NCBI GenBank assembly: GCA_937943605.1
Contig: CALEAW010000052.1
Location: forward strand, 1-64,000
Length of the DNA stretch: 64,000 nucleotides
Origin: an uncultured Sutterella sp.
Lineage (GTDB): Bacteria > Pseudomonadota > Gammaproteobacteria > Burkholderiales > Burkholderiaceae_F
Direction: 5' to 3'
Under the pieces are notes generated by a model. That model was not told the DNA's origin, made no database searches, and saw only the letters and a program-made list of their open reading frames with translations. This document shows positions 50,772 to 59,198 of this stretch, piece after piece. Positions within the stretch are counted from its first letter, which is position 1. Each line of letters starts with the position of its first letter. The translations under genes and the position numbers were made by a program.

Positions 50772-51914
50772 TTAGAACTTGTGCGTGAGACCCATATAGG
50801 CCTGCGTCACATTGGCTTTGGTGTCACCTTTGTCGGTAGCTGTGCCATCCATCTTGGCATGGGCATAACCAGCGCCAGCATAGAGGCTCGTACGACGAGA
50901 AAGGGGATAGACATAGCGCGTGGCTACACCAATGTAGTTGTTGTCACGATCGGCTTCCTTTTCGGATTCAGCCTGACCGTCAACATAATAACCACCAATC
51001 GTCAAGTTGCCGGAGCAAACTGGAACAATCGTACCAAGGTGAAGGCCGTAGCCCTTGTAGCCTTCGGATGGAGTCAAGGGCTTTGCGAGATTGATAGCCT
51101 TGACGGCATCAGTGGTCTGTTGACCCTTGAAGTACTGTGCCATGGCAAAAGCCTTAGCAACACCGAAGTCATAGTTGCCGCCCAAGTAGATGGCCTGGCC
51201 GTCCTTAGAAGGCATCTTAGAGGTACCGATAGTGCTACCGTAGTCCTGAAGTTCATAAGCCAAAACGGCGTTGAAGGGACCATAGTTACCCGTCAAAGCA
51301 GCAGACGTGTAGCGGTTGGCGTCGCTCGAGCCTTCACGGGCGGTGAGACGGTTAGCATCAGTGCTGTTTTCTTTAAAGGAATACTGAACCGTTGCCTGCA
51401 AGCCGCCCATCATCGGGGTCTGGTAGGTGATCATGTTGTCGTAGCGAGCAGACTTGGCCAAGCCAAAGATCTTGTTGTCACCACCGTCAAAGGCGTCACC
51501 AATGCTATAGACGATGTCATAAGAACCTGCAGCGCTCGCGATACCGCCCATGCGGCCTGCGGACAAACGACCAAAGGGGCTCGACACTGTCAAAGAAGCT
51601 TCACGATTGAAAATACGGTCCTTGTCAGAGAACGCACCTGTATCAGCATCAAAACCATTTTCGAGCTTAAAGCCAACCGTCATGCCGTTACCCAGCGCTT
51701 CTTGGCCGGTCAAGCCAATGCGAGAACCAGCATTCAAGCCGCTGTCGAGGCCAAAGGTGTGCTGATCGACCTTCTTGCCGCCGTCAACCTTGACGTCTTC
51801 CTTCGAGTAGTTAAGACCTTCATCAACAACGCCATAAAGCGTCACCTGACCGGCACAAGCAAAGCCAGTCATCGAGCTAAGAACCGCTAAGGCGGTCAGA
51901 GACTTTTTAAACAT
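50772..51914 (-). CDS. Gram-negative porin, paralogue 1
   Basis: This 380-aa outer-membrane porin of the betaproteobacterial OmpC-like family has signal peptide MFKKSLTALAVLSSMTGFACA and mature start GQVTLYGVVDEGLNY. Conserved blocks are SRIGLTGQEALGNGMTVGFK, RLSAGRMGG and the terminal ...YMGLTHKF with final Phe. It should form a trimeric 16-strand barrel for diffusion of small solutes. AAGGAG 5 bases before ATG is a strong ribosome binding site. It is the most distant of three porins on the same strand, each with its own terminator and so its own promoter. Confidence 0.92.
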   Translation of the reverse strand: MFKKSLTALAVLSSMTGFACAGQVTLYGVVDEGLNYSKEDVKVDGGKKVDQHTFGLDSGLNAGSRIGLTGQEALGNGMTVGFKLENGFDADTGAFSDKDRIFNREASLTVSSPFGRLSAGRMGGIASAAGSYDIVYSIGDAFDGGDNKIFGLAKSARYDNMITYQTPMMGGLQATVQYSFKENSTDANRLTAREGSSDANRYTSAALTGNYGPFNAVLAYELQDYGSTIGTSKMPSKDGQAIYLGGNYDFGVAKAFAMAQYFKGQQTTDAVKAINLAKPLTPSEGYKGYGLHLGTIVPVCSGNLTIGGYYVDGQAESEKEADRDNNYIGVATRYVYPLSRRTSLYAGAGYAHAKMDGTATDKGDTKANVTQAYMGLTHKF

Positions 51915-52344
51915 GTTTTCTCCTTCCCTTAAAACTAGGGCGAGTGGTTAGGACTTGATCGCAAAGTCCACTTTACGCCGTTTAAAAATCGCGTCAACGA
52001 AAGGTCTTCTAAATGTAACGTAGCTAAAAAACGTTCGATCTTGGACGTTTCCGAGATATCTAATATGAAATGGTATCAATCCAGAATAAGAATCCGGCTC
52101 GCTAGGAGAGGCAAATAGGTTCAACTTAAGACAGAACCGTCGACAAGTAACCCTAAGATAAATTCCACATAGGTATGACGTTGAGTTCAGGATTGGGAGG
52201 AGAGCTTTACAAACCGTTTCACGTTTAAGCAAAAAAAGATGAAATAAAAGAACGGTTGAGTGAGTGGATGAGCATCGTTAGTTAAGGCTTAATGTGATAT
52301 ATCACTCCGACATAAAGACGATATGAAGCTGAAAATATGAGATC
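51915..52344. other. Intergenic region carrying the porin 1 promoter
   Basis: No gene is seen. A 94-codon minus-strand frame here is Cys/Arg/Phe-rich and unlike a real protein. The stretch should hold the promoter and leader of porin 1; I could not place the -35/-10 boxes with confidence. Confidence 0.4.
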
Positions 52345-52386
52345 AAAATAAAACGGCCACTCAAGGGATAAACCTCAAGTGGCCAT
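52345..52386 (-). terminator. Terminator of porin gene 2
   Basis: GGCCACT...AGTGGCC with inner AGG/CCT pairing, followed on the minus strand by GTTTTATTTT. Confidence 0.75.
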
Positions 52387-52411
52387 TACGCCTTAAAGAA
52401 ATTTTTAGCGA

Positions 52412-53542
52412 TTAGAAGGTGTGCGTCAGACCTGCGTAGACCTGTGTAACGTTCTTTTCAACCTTAACGGCGGTCTTGGTAGCATCGACCGTAGCCTGGG
52501 CATAGCCAGCACCCGTGTAAAGCGTAGTACGCTTGCTGAGGGCGTAGGTATAACGAACAGACGTACCCACGTAGTCGGTGTCACGGTCAGCAACCGTCTT
52601 GTTTTCAGCCGTAGCATCAACATAGTAGAGACCGGCGGTCACGTTACCGGCAAGGGCTGCGAACTGCGTACCGACGTGAAGGCCATAGCCCTTGAAACCC
52701 TTTTCAGCAGTGGCATCTTTAGCATCAAGGTAGGTGAGACCCTTCTGATCCTGGAAGTACTGCGTGAGGACAAAGAGCTTAGCGACGCCAAGGTCGTAGT
52801 TACCACCGAGATAGAAAGCCTTACCCGTTTCAGGCTCGCCGTAAGAAACGAATTCGGCACCCGTCTTACCGTTGTTAGAGGCGTAGTCCTGAAGTTCAAA
52901 AGCTGTCACAGCCTGAAGCGGACCGAAGTCACCCGTCAAAGCGAAAGAAGCATAACGGTCGGCAGAGGCTGCGCCTTCACGGCCTTCTGCAGAGGAGTCA
53001 CCCTTGAAGGAGTACTGAACCGTACCCTGGACGCGAGCAAACTTCGGAGACTGATAGGTGACAACATTGTCATAGCGGCTAGAGGTCGTGAGACCGAGCA
53101 CCGCATTGTCACCACCGTCAAAGGCATCAGCTGTGGCATAAACGAGGTCATACGTACCAGCAGAAGAAGCAACACCGCCCATACGGCCGACAGACACGGC
53201 ACCGAAGTCACCAGAAACCGTTACAGAGGATTCACGACCGAAGAGACGACCACCCTGACCGAGCGTACCGTCGTCACCATTGAAAGAGTTTTCGAGCTTA
53301 AAGCCAAGCTTGAGACCGTTGCCGAGGTCTTCAGAGCCGACTAAGCCAAAGCGTGATGGCGCGTTATAGCCACTAACTTGTTCAAAGCTGTGATTTTTTG
53401 TCTTGTCATTGCCGACTGTTGTATCGGCCTTCTTATAGGCAAAGCCTTGGTCAAGCACACCATAAAGCTGAACATCAGCAGCAACAGCACTACCCGTAAA
53501 GGCACCAAGGGTAGCGAGAGCGAGAAGAGTCTTCTCAAACAT
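52412..53542 (-). CDS. Gram-negative porin, paralogue 2
   Basis: This 376-aa porin has signal peptide MFEKTLLALATLGAFTGSAVA and mature start ADVQLYGVLDQGFAYKK. The same family blocks are present (SRFGLVGSEDLGNGLKLGFK, AVSVGRMGGVASSAG), ending in VYAGLTHTF. The mature N terminus and external loops differ from the two neighbours, which suggests different solute preference or antigenic surface. AAGGA 8 bases before ATG. It has its own terminator. A long open frame on the opposite strand is a codon-bias shadow. Confidence 0.92.
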   Translation of the reverse strand: MFEKTLLALATLGAFTGSAVAADVQLYGVLDQGFAYKKADTTVGNDKTKNHSFEQVSGYNAPSRFGLVGSEDLGNGLKLGFKLENSFNGDDGTLGQGGRLFGRESSVTVSGDFGAVSVGRMGGVASSAGTYDLVYATADAFDGGDNAVLGLTTSSRYDNVVTYQSPKFARVQGTVQYSFKGDSSAEGREGAASADRYASFALTGDFGPLQAVTAFELQDYASNNGKTGAEFVSYGEPETGKAFYLGGNYDLGVAKLFVLTQYFQDQKGLTYLDAKDATAEKGFKGYGLHVGTQFAALAGNVTAGLYYVDATAENKTVADRDTDYVGTSVRYTYALSKRTTLYTGAGYAQATVDATKTAVKVEKNVTQVYAGLTHTF

Positions 53543-53733
53543 GGGGAGAGTCCTTATCTGTAAGTATTAATAATGGGGCTCTAAATGCCCTTAAAAATCA
53601 TCTTACGGATAGAAAACTCTTCTAACAATAGCATTGATTGCTTAAGAGAAACGGCTTAAGGAGAGGGATTTAGGAGGAAAGTCGAAGAAGGGCGGGTAAT
53701 ACCACAGAGAGGAAAAAGCAAAACTTTAGACGA

Positions 53734-53768
53734 CAAAAAACCGGTAGATTCCGTAGAACCTACCGGTT
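53734..53768 (-). terminator. Terminator of porin gene 3
   Basis: AACCGGTAG and CTACCGGTT form a 9-bp stem with a 12-base loop, followed on the minus strand by TTTTTTGTC. Confidence 0.82.
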
Positions 53769-53835
53769 ATGTTCTGCTTTCTCAGATCATGTTAGACGTT
53801 CGCGAATCGTCCTTCATGAAATTGTTGAGAGAAGA

Positions 53836-54999
53836 TTAGAACTTGTGGGTCATACCAGCGAAGGCTTGATACTGCGTCGTCTTGACTTCACGCTTGCTGT
53901 CGTATTCATCCTTTTCCTGATAAACGCCGGCACCCGTGTAAAGGGACGTACGCTTGGAGAGCGGATATTCGTACTTCGTGGTCAAGCCGTAGTACTTGTA
54001 AGAACCTTCCTTATCAGCAACCTTACCTTCATATTCAGTATCGGAATCCTGATAGTAGAAGGCGGTCGTCAAGTCACCACCAGCAACCGGAACGATCGTG
54101 CCGAGACCGAAGGCGTAGCCCTTTTCGTAACCAGCCGGACTGATGAGGAGGTCATGGTTAGCCTTGATGTCCTTGAAGTACTGAGCAGCAATGAACGTCT
54201 TGGCGAAGCCGCAGTCGTAGTTACCACCGATGGAGATCAACTGACCGTTTTCGGCGTTAGCATTACGGAGACCATCGCCATTGTTAGAAGCATAGTTGAG
54301 GTATTCATACGTCAACACAGTCTGGAGGGCACCGAAGTCACCCGTCAAGCCGATAGATGCATATCGATCGGTAGCGGCGGAACCTTCACGACCCGTGGCC
54401 GGATCGTACTGACCAGCCTTAAGCTCGTCTTCTTTAACGTTGTTTCCCTTGAACGAATACTGGAACGTAGCCTGAACGCCAGCAAACTTCGGGGTCTGGT
54501 ACGTAACCATGTTGTCGTAACGATCCGTCGTGATGAGACCGAAGGTGTCAACGTTGCCACCGTCGAAGGCGTCAGCCGTAGCCGTGAAGAGGTTGTACGT
54601 GCCAGCACCAGAACCAACACCGCCCATACGGCCCATGGAGAGAGCGCCGAAGTCGCCAGAAACCGTCAAGGAGGCTTCACGACCGAAGAGACGACCGTCG
54701 TTGCCGAGCGTACCGTCATCGGTGTTGAAACCGTTTTCAAGCTTGAAACCAACCTTGAGGCCGTTGCCGAGGTCTTCCGTACCCTTCAAACCGAAGCGGG
54801 AACCGGAGTTAACACCAGACTGCATGTCGAAGGCGTGTTCCTTAACCTTGGTGGTGACATCACCAACAGTGGTCTTTTCCTGAGAGTTCGTGTAAACGAG
54901 ACCAGCGTCAGCAACACCATAGAGCGTCACGTCAGCGGCGCAAGCAAAACCAGCAGCTGTACCGAGAACGGCAACAGCGAGAAGAGACTTCTTAAACAT
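53836..54999 (-). CDS. Gram-negative porin, paralogue 3
   Basis: This 387-aa porin has signal peptide MFKKSLLAVAVLGTAAGFACA and mature start ADVTLYGVADAGLVYTNSQ. It shares the blocks SRFGLKGTEDLGNGLKVGFK and ALSMGRMGGVGSGAG and ends YQAFAGMTHKF. Codon use is more biased than in the neighbours (frequent GTC, ACC, CTG), suggesting that this is the most highly expressed of the three. GGAG about 7 bases before ATG lies just after a leader hairpin. The three porins probably arose by tandem duplication. Confidence 0.92.
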   Translation of the reverse strand: MFKKSLLAVAVLGTAAGFACAADVTLYGVADAGLVYTNSQEKTTVGDVTTKVKEHAFDMQSGVNSGSRFGLKGTEDLGNGLKVGFKLENGFNTDDGTLGNDGRLFGREASLTVSGDFGALSMGRMGGVGSGAGTYNLFTATADAFDGGNVDTFGLITTDRYDNMVTYQTPKFAGVQATFQYSFKGNNVKEDELKAGQYDPATGREGSAATDRYASIGLTGDFGALQTVLTYEYLNYASNNGDGLRNANAENGQLISIGGNYDCGFAKTFIAAQYFKDIKANHDLLISPAGYEKGYAFGLGTIVPVAGGDLTTAFYYQDSDTEYEGKVADKEGSYKYYGLTTKYEYPLSKRTSLYTGAGVYQEKDEYDSKREVKTTQYQAFAGMTHKF

Positions 55000-55012
55000 T
55001 TATTACTCCATT

Positions 55013-55030
55013 AACTCGTCTGAACGAGTT
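55013..55030 (-). promoter_or_regulatory. Leader hairpin of porin 3
   Basis: AACTCGT-TCAG-ACGAGTT (minus strand) is a perfect 7-bp stem just ahead of the ribosome binding site of porin 3. It may stabilise the mRNA or gate translation, as leader structures of other porin mRNAs do. Confidence 0.5.
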
Positions 55031-55830
55031 TGTTTGGGAACTTGATCGCGATACCAATTTATCCCTAAGGGAGTAGGGTCATCAAAACGCGGTTTGCTCT
55101 GTTACAAATTTAAGTACCATATAGAAATAAATTGTTGCACTATGATATGTATTGATTAAAACTCTTTGTGCCCTATGCCACAATGAATATAAAGCGTTAT
55201 ACGTTTCAGAACTAAGTGAAACCTCGTAGTGGTTGCTTTGGTAAATATAACCAAAAGAAGTGATTCTATAAGGGTTTACCTATCCCTTCTGAATGGGATC
55301 TTTGACAAATTAACCATGTTGTTAAAAAACAACTGAATCCTCATTCAAAACTACCAAAAGACAGGTGTAACATTAGAGAACAGCCTCTGCTAGAGGCTAA
55401 TAACGAGCCTTGATCTGTCATGCATCTCTAAATTCCTTCAAAATCATCCTCAGATTTCTCAAACGGGTGAGCATTTCACCCATCTACAGCCTTCCAACAA
55501 CATCCTTTATCTAACTGCAAGCTCCATACAAGTCACTCCCAGGCTTAATTTCCTTGCGGATTTCCCTAACCCTACAAGCCGTCTTATCGATCAAGCAATC
55601 CAATCACCGTACACACACCTAATCCATTCACATTAGTTAATTATTAATAAAGTACGTATATCTACGCAATATTTGTCTCATATTTCATATAGAGTGACTG
55701 TAATTCAATAGGAAACGCGTTTTATATTTTTTCTATTCGGCAAACATACGGGAATATACTTAAGGTTATTCCATTGAGCGCCAAGCGCTTTTAGAATGAG
55801 CCACGCCTTACATTTAAATTTCCTTTCACC
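55031..55830. other. 800-base intergenic region between divergent genes
   Basis: AT-rich, with no frame that I trust. It must contain the promoters of porin 3 (-) and of the M3-like gene (+). Its length invites a search for small RNAs; I see no strong hairpin-plus-U-tract inside it. Confidence 0.45.
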
Positions 55831-57612
55831 ATGACTCATAAAATTCCGGCTTATCCAGAAATCCGCTTTAATGAGACCTTCAAAACAATAGGCTCTGAAA
55901 GCTATCAAGCCGCTTTTGAACGGATTGAAGAGGCGATTGTTCGTCTTGAATCTACGTCCTTAGATTCTTTAGAAGACGTTGATGTACTCCAAAACGCGTT
56001 TGTGATTTACGAAAAAGCGCTAGACGAAGTTGAAACGTTGAGGGCTTTTGTTCGATTAAAGCAAGCAGAAGATACGTCCAACGAACAAACGGCCGAAGCC
56101 GCTGAAGCTATTAACGAAATCGGGCAACGCCTTTTTAGTGCCTCGAGCCCGCTCGTTGAATTCCTAGAAGCCAAAATCCAAAAGGGCGAATGCCCTGACG
56201 AACTCATGCGCGTACAGCACGCGATTGGTTTATTGCATCATTCTTGGATGAGACGCTTAGACGCTCCGATGCGTGACTTCATTCAAAAGATGCGTGTCAC
56301 GTGCTTCTGGCCATTGACGACGTCTTATGAACGCGTCCTCAAACAAATCAGCGTCGAAATCAAAACTGAAGAAAACTTGGTACGACGTTTGTCGTTTGCC
56401 CAATGCATGGTGGCGCTACGCTCACATACGTCACGAGACGTGCGTAAACAAATCTATGATGGCTTGAACCAAAAGTTGGCACCATTGGCTAGCCAATTTG
56501 CAGACATTCTCAATATTCTTCAAGGGATTCGTATCCTATATTGGGATAAAGGAGGTTCAGATTGCCACAAGATGCCGTTTGAACATTCAAATGTTTCGCC
56601 CGAAGCATGGGACGCTATGCGTCGGGTGATGTTGCGACGTATCGAGGAAATCCGAGAAACAGTCCAACGCCGTGCGGTCTACTATGGCCCAAGAGGCATG
56701 AAACCCTTTGATTTGCCCGCAAGTTATCCCGGTGAATCGGGACAGCGCATTACGTCCTTACAAGCCTTGAGTCACGTCACAATGTCTGCCCAATTTATGG
56801 GTGACTCGTTTAATCACTTTGTTAAACAGTTGGTCAATAACGGTGGCATCGAAATGCGCGTGTCGTCATCTCGATCGGGCGAGGCTTTCACGGTACCCTT
56901 AGGCACCTTTCATACGGTACGCGTCGTATGTCCCTTTGCTAACGACATGGAAACCGCGTTGATCTTAGCCAATAAATTGGGCGAAGCCTATGTCGGTCAC
57001 ATTCTCAAAGATAAGCCTCGCTTTGAACGCGAAGTCTCAACCATCGTGCTAGCGATGGCTGGCGCCTTTCATGAAACGATGGCTCGGCGCACCTGGCGGC
57101 GTCATGTTGGTCAAGAAGGGGAGGAGATGGTGAAGTGGCAAGCTTGGCGTACGATCTCATCAAACCTTTTGGGTAACGCCGTACGTGCCGACTTTGAAAT
57201 GCGTTTTATTGAAGAGCGTCAAAAGGGGTTAGTTAACGTGAAGACCATCAAGGCACTTCTCACCGAAGCGTGGGAGCGTTGGTACGGTCACACGGTGCAA
57301 GATCCTGATTTGTCACTTTGGATGACGCAACGCCATTTCTATGACGCATACGTCTTCATGCAAACACCGGCACGCGCCATGGGCTTTTTGTTGAGCTACT
57401 ACCTCGTTCATTTCTATCACCGAAATCCGACGACGTTCGCGAAGGACTACGAAGCAATGTTGGGAGACGCTGGCAACATGGACGTCGATGCGCTCTTTAA
57501 AAAGCACATGCATATTGATCTCAAGGACGAAAAGGTTTGGGAGCAAGCTTTAGACGAATGTTTAAGAACCGCTTTGTCGGATGAGAACGCACAGGATCCT
57601 ACAAAGCCTTAA
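55831..57612 (+). CDS. M3-family (PepF-like) protein lacking the zinc-binding HExxH motif
   Basis: This 593-aa protein has the length and layout of oligoendopeptidase F. Its C-terminal block (TPARAMGFLLSYYLVHFYHR, then the MLGDAGNMDVDALFKK and HIDLKDEKVWEQAL segments) is typical of the family. In PepF the catalytic motif is ..LAHELGHxxH. Here the aligned stretch reads LANKLGEAYVGH (Asn381-Lys382-Leu-Gly-Glu385), so both zinc-binding histidines and the catalytic glutamate are gone. No other HExxH occurs in the protein. It should not be an active peptidase and may be a binding or regulatory pseudoenzyme. The frame is intact, which argues against simple decay. No clear ribosome binding site is seen. 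Confidence 0.75.
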   Translation: MTHKIPAYPEIRFNETFKTIGSESYQAAFERIEEAIVRLESTSLDSLEDVDVLQNAFVIYEKALDEVETLRAFVRLKQAEDTSNEQTAEAAEAINEIGQRLFSASSPLVEFLEAKIQKGECPDELMRVQHAIGLLHHSWMRRLDAPMRDFIQKMRVTCFWPLTTSYERVLKQISVEIKTEENLVRRLSFAQCMVALRSHTSRDVRKQIYDGLNQKLAPLASQFADILNILQGIRILYWDKGGSDCHKMPFEHSNVSPEAWDAMRRVMLRRIEEIRETVQRRAVYYGPRGMKPFDLPASYPGESGQRITSLQALSHVTMSAQFMGDSFNHFVKQLVNNGGIEMRVSSSRSGEAFTVPLGTFHTVRVVCPFANDMETALILANKLGEAYVGHILKDKPRFEREVSTIVLAMAGAFHETMARRTWRRHVGQEGEEMVKWQAWRTISSNLLGNAVRADFEMRFIEERQKGLVNVKTIKALLTEAWERWYGHTVQDPDLSLWMTQRHFYDAYVFMQTPARAMGFLLSYYLVHFYHRNPTTFAKDYEAMLGDAGNMDVDALFKKHMHIDLKDEKVWEQALDECLRTALSDENAQDPTKP

Positions 57613-57647
57613 AACAGGAAAGAAGACGTACTACTTACCAAAAAAGA

Positions 57648-57684
57648 GACGATCCATGACTCACTTCGAGCATGGGTCGTTTTG
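57648..57684 (+). terminator. Terminator after the M3-like gene
   Basis: ACGATCCATG pairs with CATGGGTCGT (one G-T) across a 12-base loop, followed by TTTTGCGTC. Confidence 0.65.
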
Positions 57685-57726
57685 CGTCTTTGACACGGTG
57701 GACACAGAACTCATACTCAATGGATT

Positions 57727-57755
57727 TTGACAAACGCCAAAAGTGTTGGCATGAT
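57727..57755 (+). promoter_or_regulatory. Promoter with dyad for the mobilisation operon
   Basis: -35 TTGACA (57727-57732), a 17-base spacer and -10 CATGAT (57750-57755). The spacer and the first base of the -10 contain GCCAA-AAGTG-TTGGC (57736-57750), a perfect 5-bp dyad suited to a repressor. Transcription from here would give a leader of about 180 bases before the AAA+ gene. No gene is seen in 57685-57940. Confidence 0.65.
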
Positions 57756-57940
57756 TAGCTTGCTTTACGCTGCACTAGCATGCTGCAGACTCCGGTCATC
57801 CATGCTTATCGAGTGAACTTCACTCATTCTTTCTACAACACCCACGAGGGCGATTGTCCTCGGGGCTCTGTTATATACAGGGGTTTGATGGTCAGTCATC
57901 CCCGTGGTTTTCTTTAACATTTTTTTTTAAAGGAAATCTC

Positions 57941-59017
57941 ATGACTAACCATCCTCTCATCGCTCCTGAAGTCGTCAGAGTCCCGGCCTCCCAATTTGGC
58001 GACCATCTCGCCGACCAACGTGACTGCCTGGGTTACAACGTCAAAACGCTGCCGACTTTTGCTCGCAGCCGCATTCCGACCATTCACCCCAACCATTGGT
58101 TTACGTCCGAACACTATCGCCACATGGCGCTCTGGTGGACGCTCGCCAAAGGGGAACCGATCTACATTTCCGGCCCTTCGGGATCCGGTAAAACCAGTAC
58201 CGCCATGCAGTTCTGTGCTCGTCTCGGGGTTCCCGTGGTGAGTGTCACTGCACGCGCGCGTATGGATCGACGTGAATTGATCGGACACTGGGCTGTGAAA
58301 GGTGGGGAAACCGTCTGGATTGACGGTCCTGCCTTGCTCGCTTGGAAGTACGGTTGGGTCCTTCTCATTAATGAATTTTCAGCCGCGCCCGCAGATATGT
58401 GGGTGAGTTGTAATGACATTTTGGAAGGTTTGCCGTTGGATAACGGTGCAACGGGTGAACTCGTTCATCCTCAGCCGATGACGCGTGTGATTGTCACAGA
58501 CAATACGCGTGGTCATTCGTCTGAAATTGATAACGGGTTCTTTGGCCGTCAGATTCAAGACCGATCAGTCATTGATCGTTTTTGGCATCTGCGCATGGAG
58601 GGTTTAACCCCCGATGAAGAAGCGAAGCTTCTTGCCAAGACTGCGCCTCAAGATCTCATCGAAGGTTTTGAGGGCAACGCGTTAGCAGCACTATTTACTG
58701 CCTTAGCGCGTATCGGAGCGGATAGCCGCTCTCAGGCTCAAACACAAACCATTGGGTTTGAGTCTCACGTTGTGCCATTCTCGCACCGCGTTTTACAACG
58801 CTTACGAGATATGCTGCTTGATGCTGCCAAACAGCCTGGCGGCGAAAATGCCAGCGCGCAAGTGCGCCGTCTCACGCGAATCGCTTTAGCTGAATCGTTG
58901 GATTCAACGGCGAGTGAAGCGGCACAAACGCTAGCTGAAACCACGATTGGGGATTTGGTTCATGACCTTAGGGTCGCAAGAGCCAAAGCCATCCCCGGCG
59001 TGACTTTAGCTGGTTAA
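57941..59017 (+). CDS. CobS/MoxR-like AAA+ ATPase of the conjugative element
   Basis: This 358-aa AAA+ protein has Walker A GPSGSGKT at 78-85, then SVTARARMDRRELIGHWAVK, a Walker B-like VLLINEFSAAPADMW and an arginine-bearing DRFWHLRMEGL sensor region. This is the CobS/MoxR/NorQ type, which usually works with a VWA-domain partner as a chaperone for metal insertion or complex remodelling. AAGGA 7 bases before the ATG at 57941 sets the start. The VWA gene follows after a pair of competing hairpins. SXT/R391-type elements carry a similar CobS/CobT-like pair; its role in conjugation is unknown. Confidence 0.82.
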   Translation: MTNHPLIAPEVVRVPASQFGDHLADQRDCLGYNVKTLPTFARSRIPTIHPNHWFTSEHYRHMALWWTLAKGEPIYISGPSGSGKTSTAMQFCARLGVPVVSVTARARMDRRELIGHWAVKGGETVWIDGPALLAWKYGWVLLINEFSAAPADMWVSCNDILEGLPLDNGATGELVHPQPMTRVIVTDNTRGHSSEIDNGFFGRQIQDRSVIDRFWHLRMEGLTPDEEAKLLAKTAPQDLIEGFEGNALAALFTALARIGADSRSQAQTQTIGFESHVVPFSHRVLQRLRDMLLDAAKQPGGENASAQVRRLTRIALAESLDSTASEAAQTLAETTIGDLVHDLRVARAKAIPGVTLAG

Positions 59018-59049
59018 TCCACCCAACCTCGGACGTTTTGTCCGACACA

Positions 59050-59097
59050 CCCAGAAAGGGGACAAATCCCTTTTCTGGGGCGTGTCCCCATTTTTTT
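59050..59097 (+). terminator. Competing hairpins between the AAA+ and VWA genes
   Basis: Hairpin A: CCCAGAAAGGG (59050-59060) with CCCTTTTCTGGG (59068-59079). Hairpin B: GGGGACA (59058-59064) with TGTCCCC (59083-59089), followed by A and seven T. B is a terminator; A uses part of the same bases and would prevent it. The pair could tune expression of the downstream VWA, traI and traD genes. Confidence 0.6.
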
Positions 59098-59198
59098 ATC
59101 TAATGGAGATACGCCAATGTGTATTTGGATGAAATCGTTCGCAGCCAAAGCGAACTGTGCGTTTGTTGTCAGGACTGCCTCTACACAGGAGGTGCGTC

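Noticed and set aside
50781..55014. Long plus-strand open frames (up to 389 codons) opposite the three porin genes
   Set aside because: They mirror the porins exactly, have no ribosome binding sites and read as Val/Thr/Arg-rich shadows. They result from the strong codon bias of the porins.
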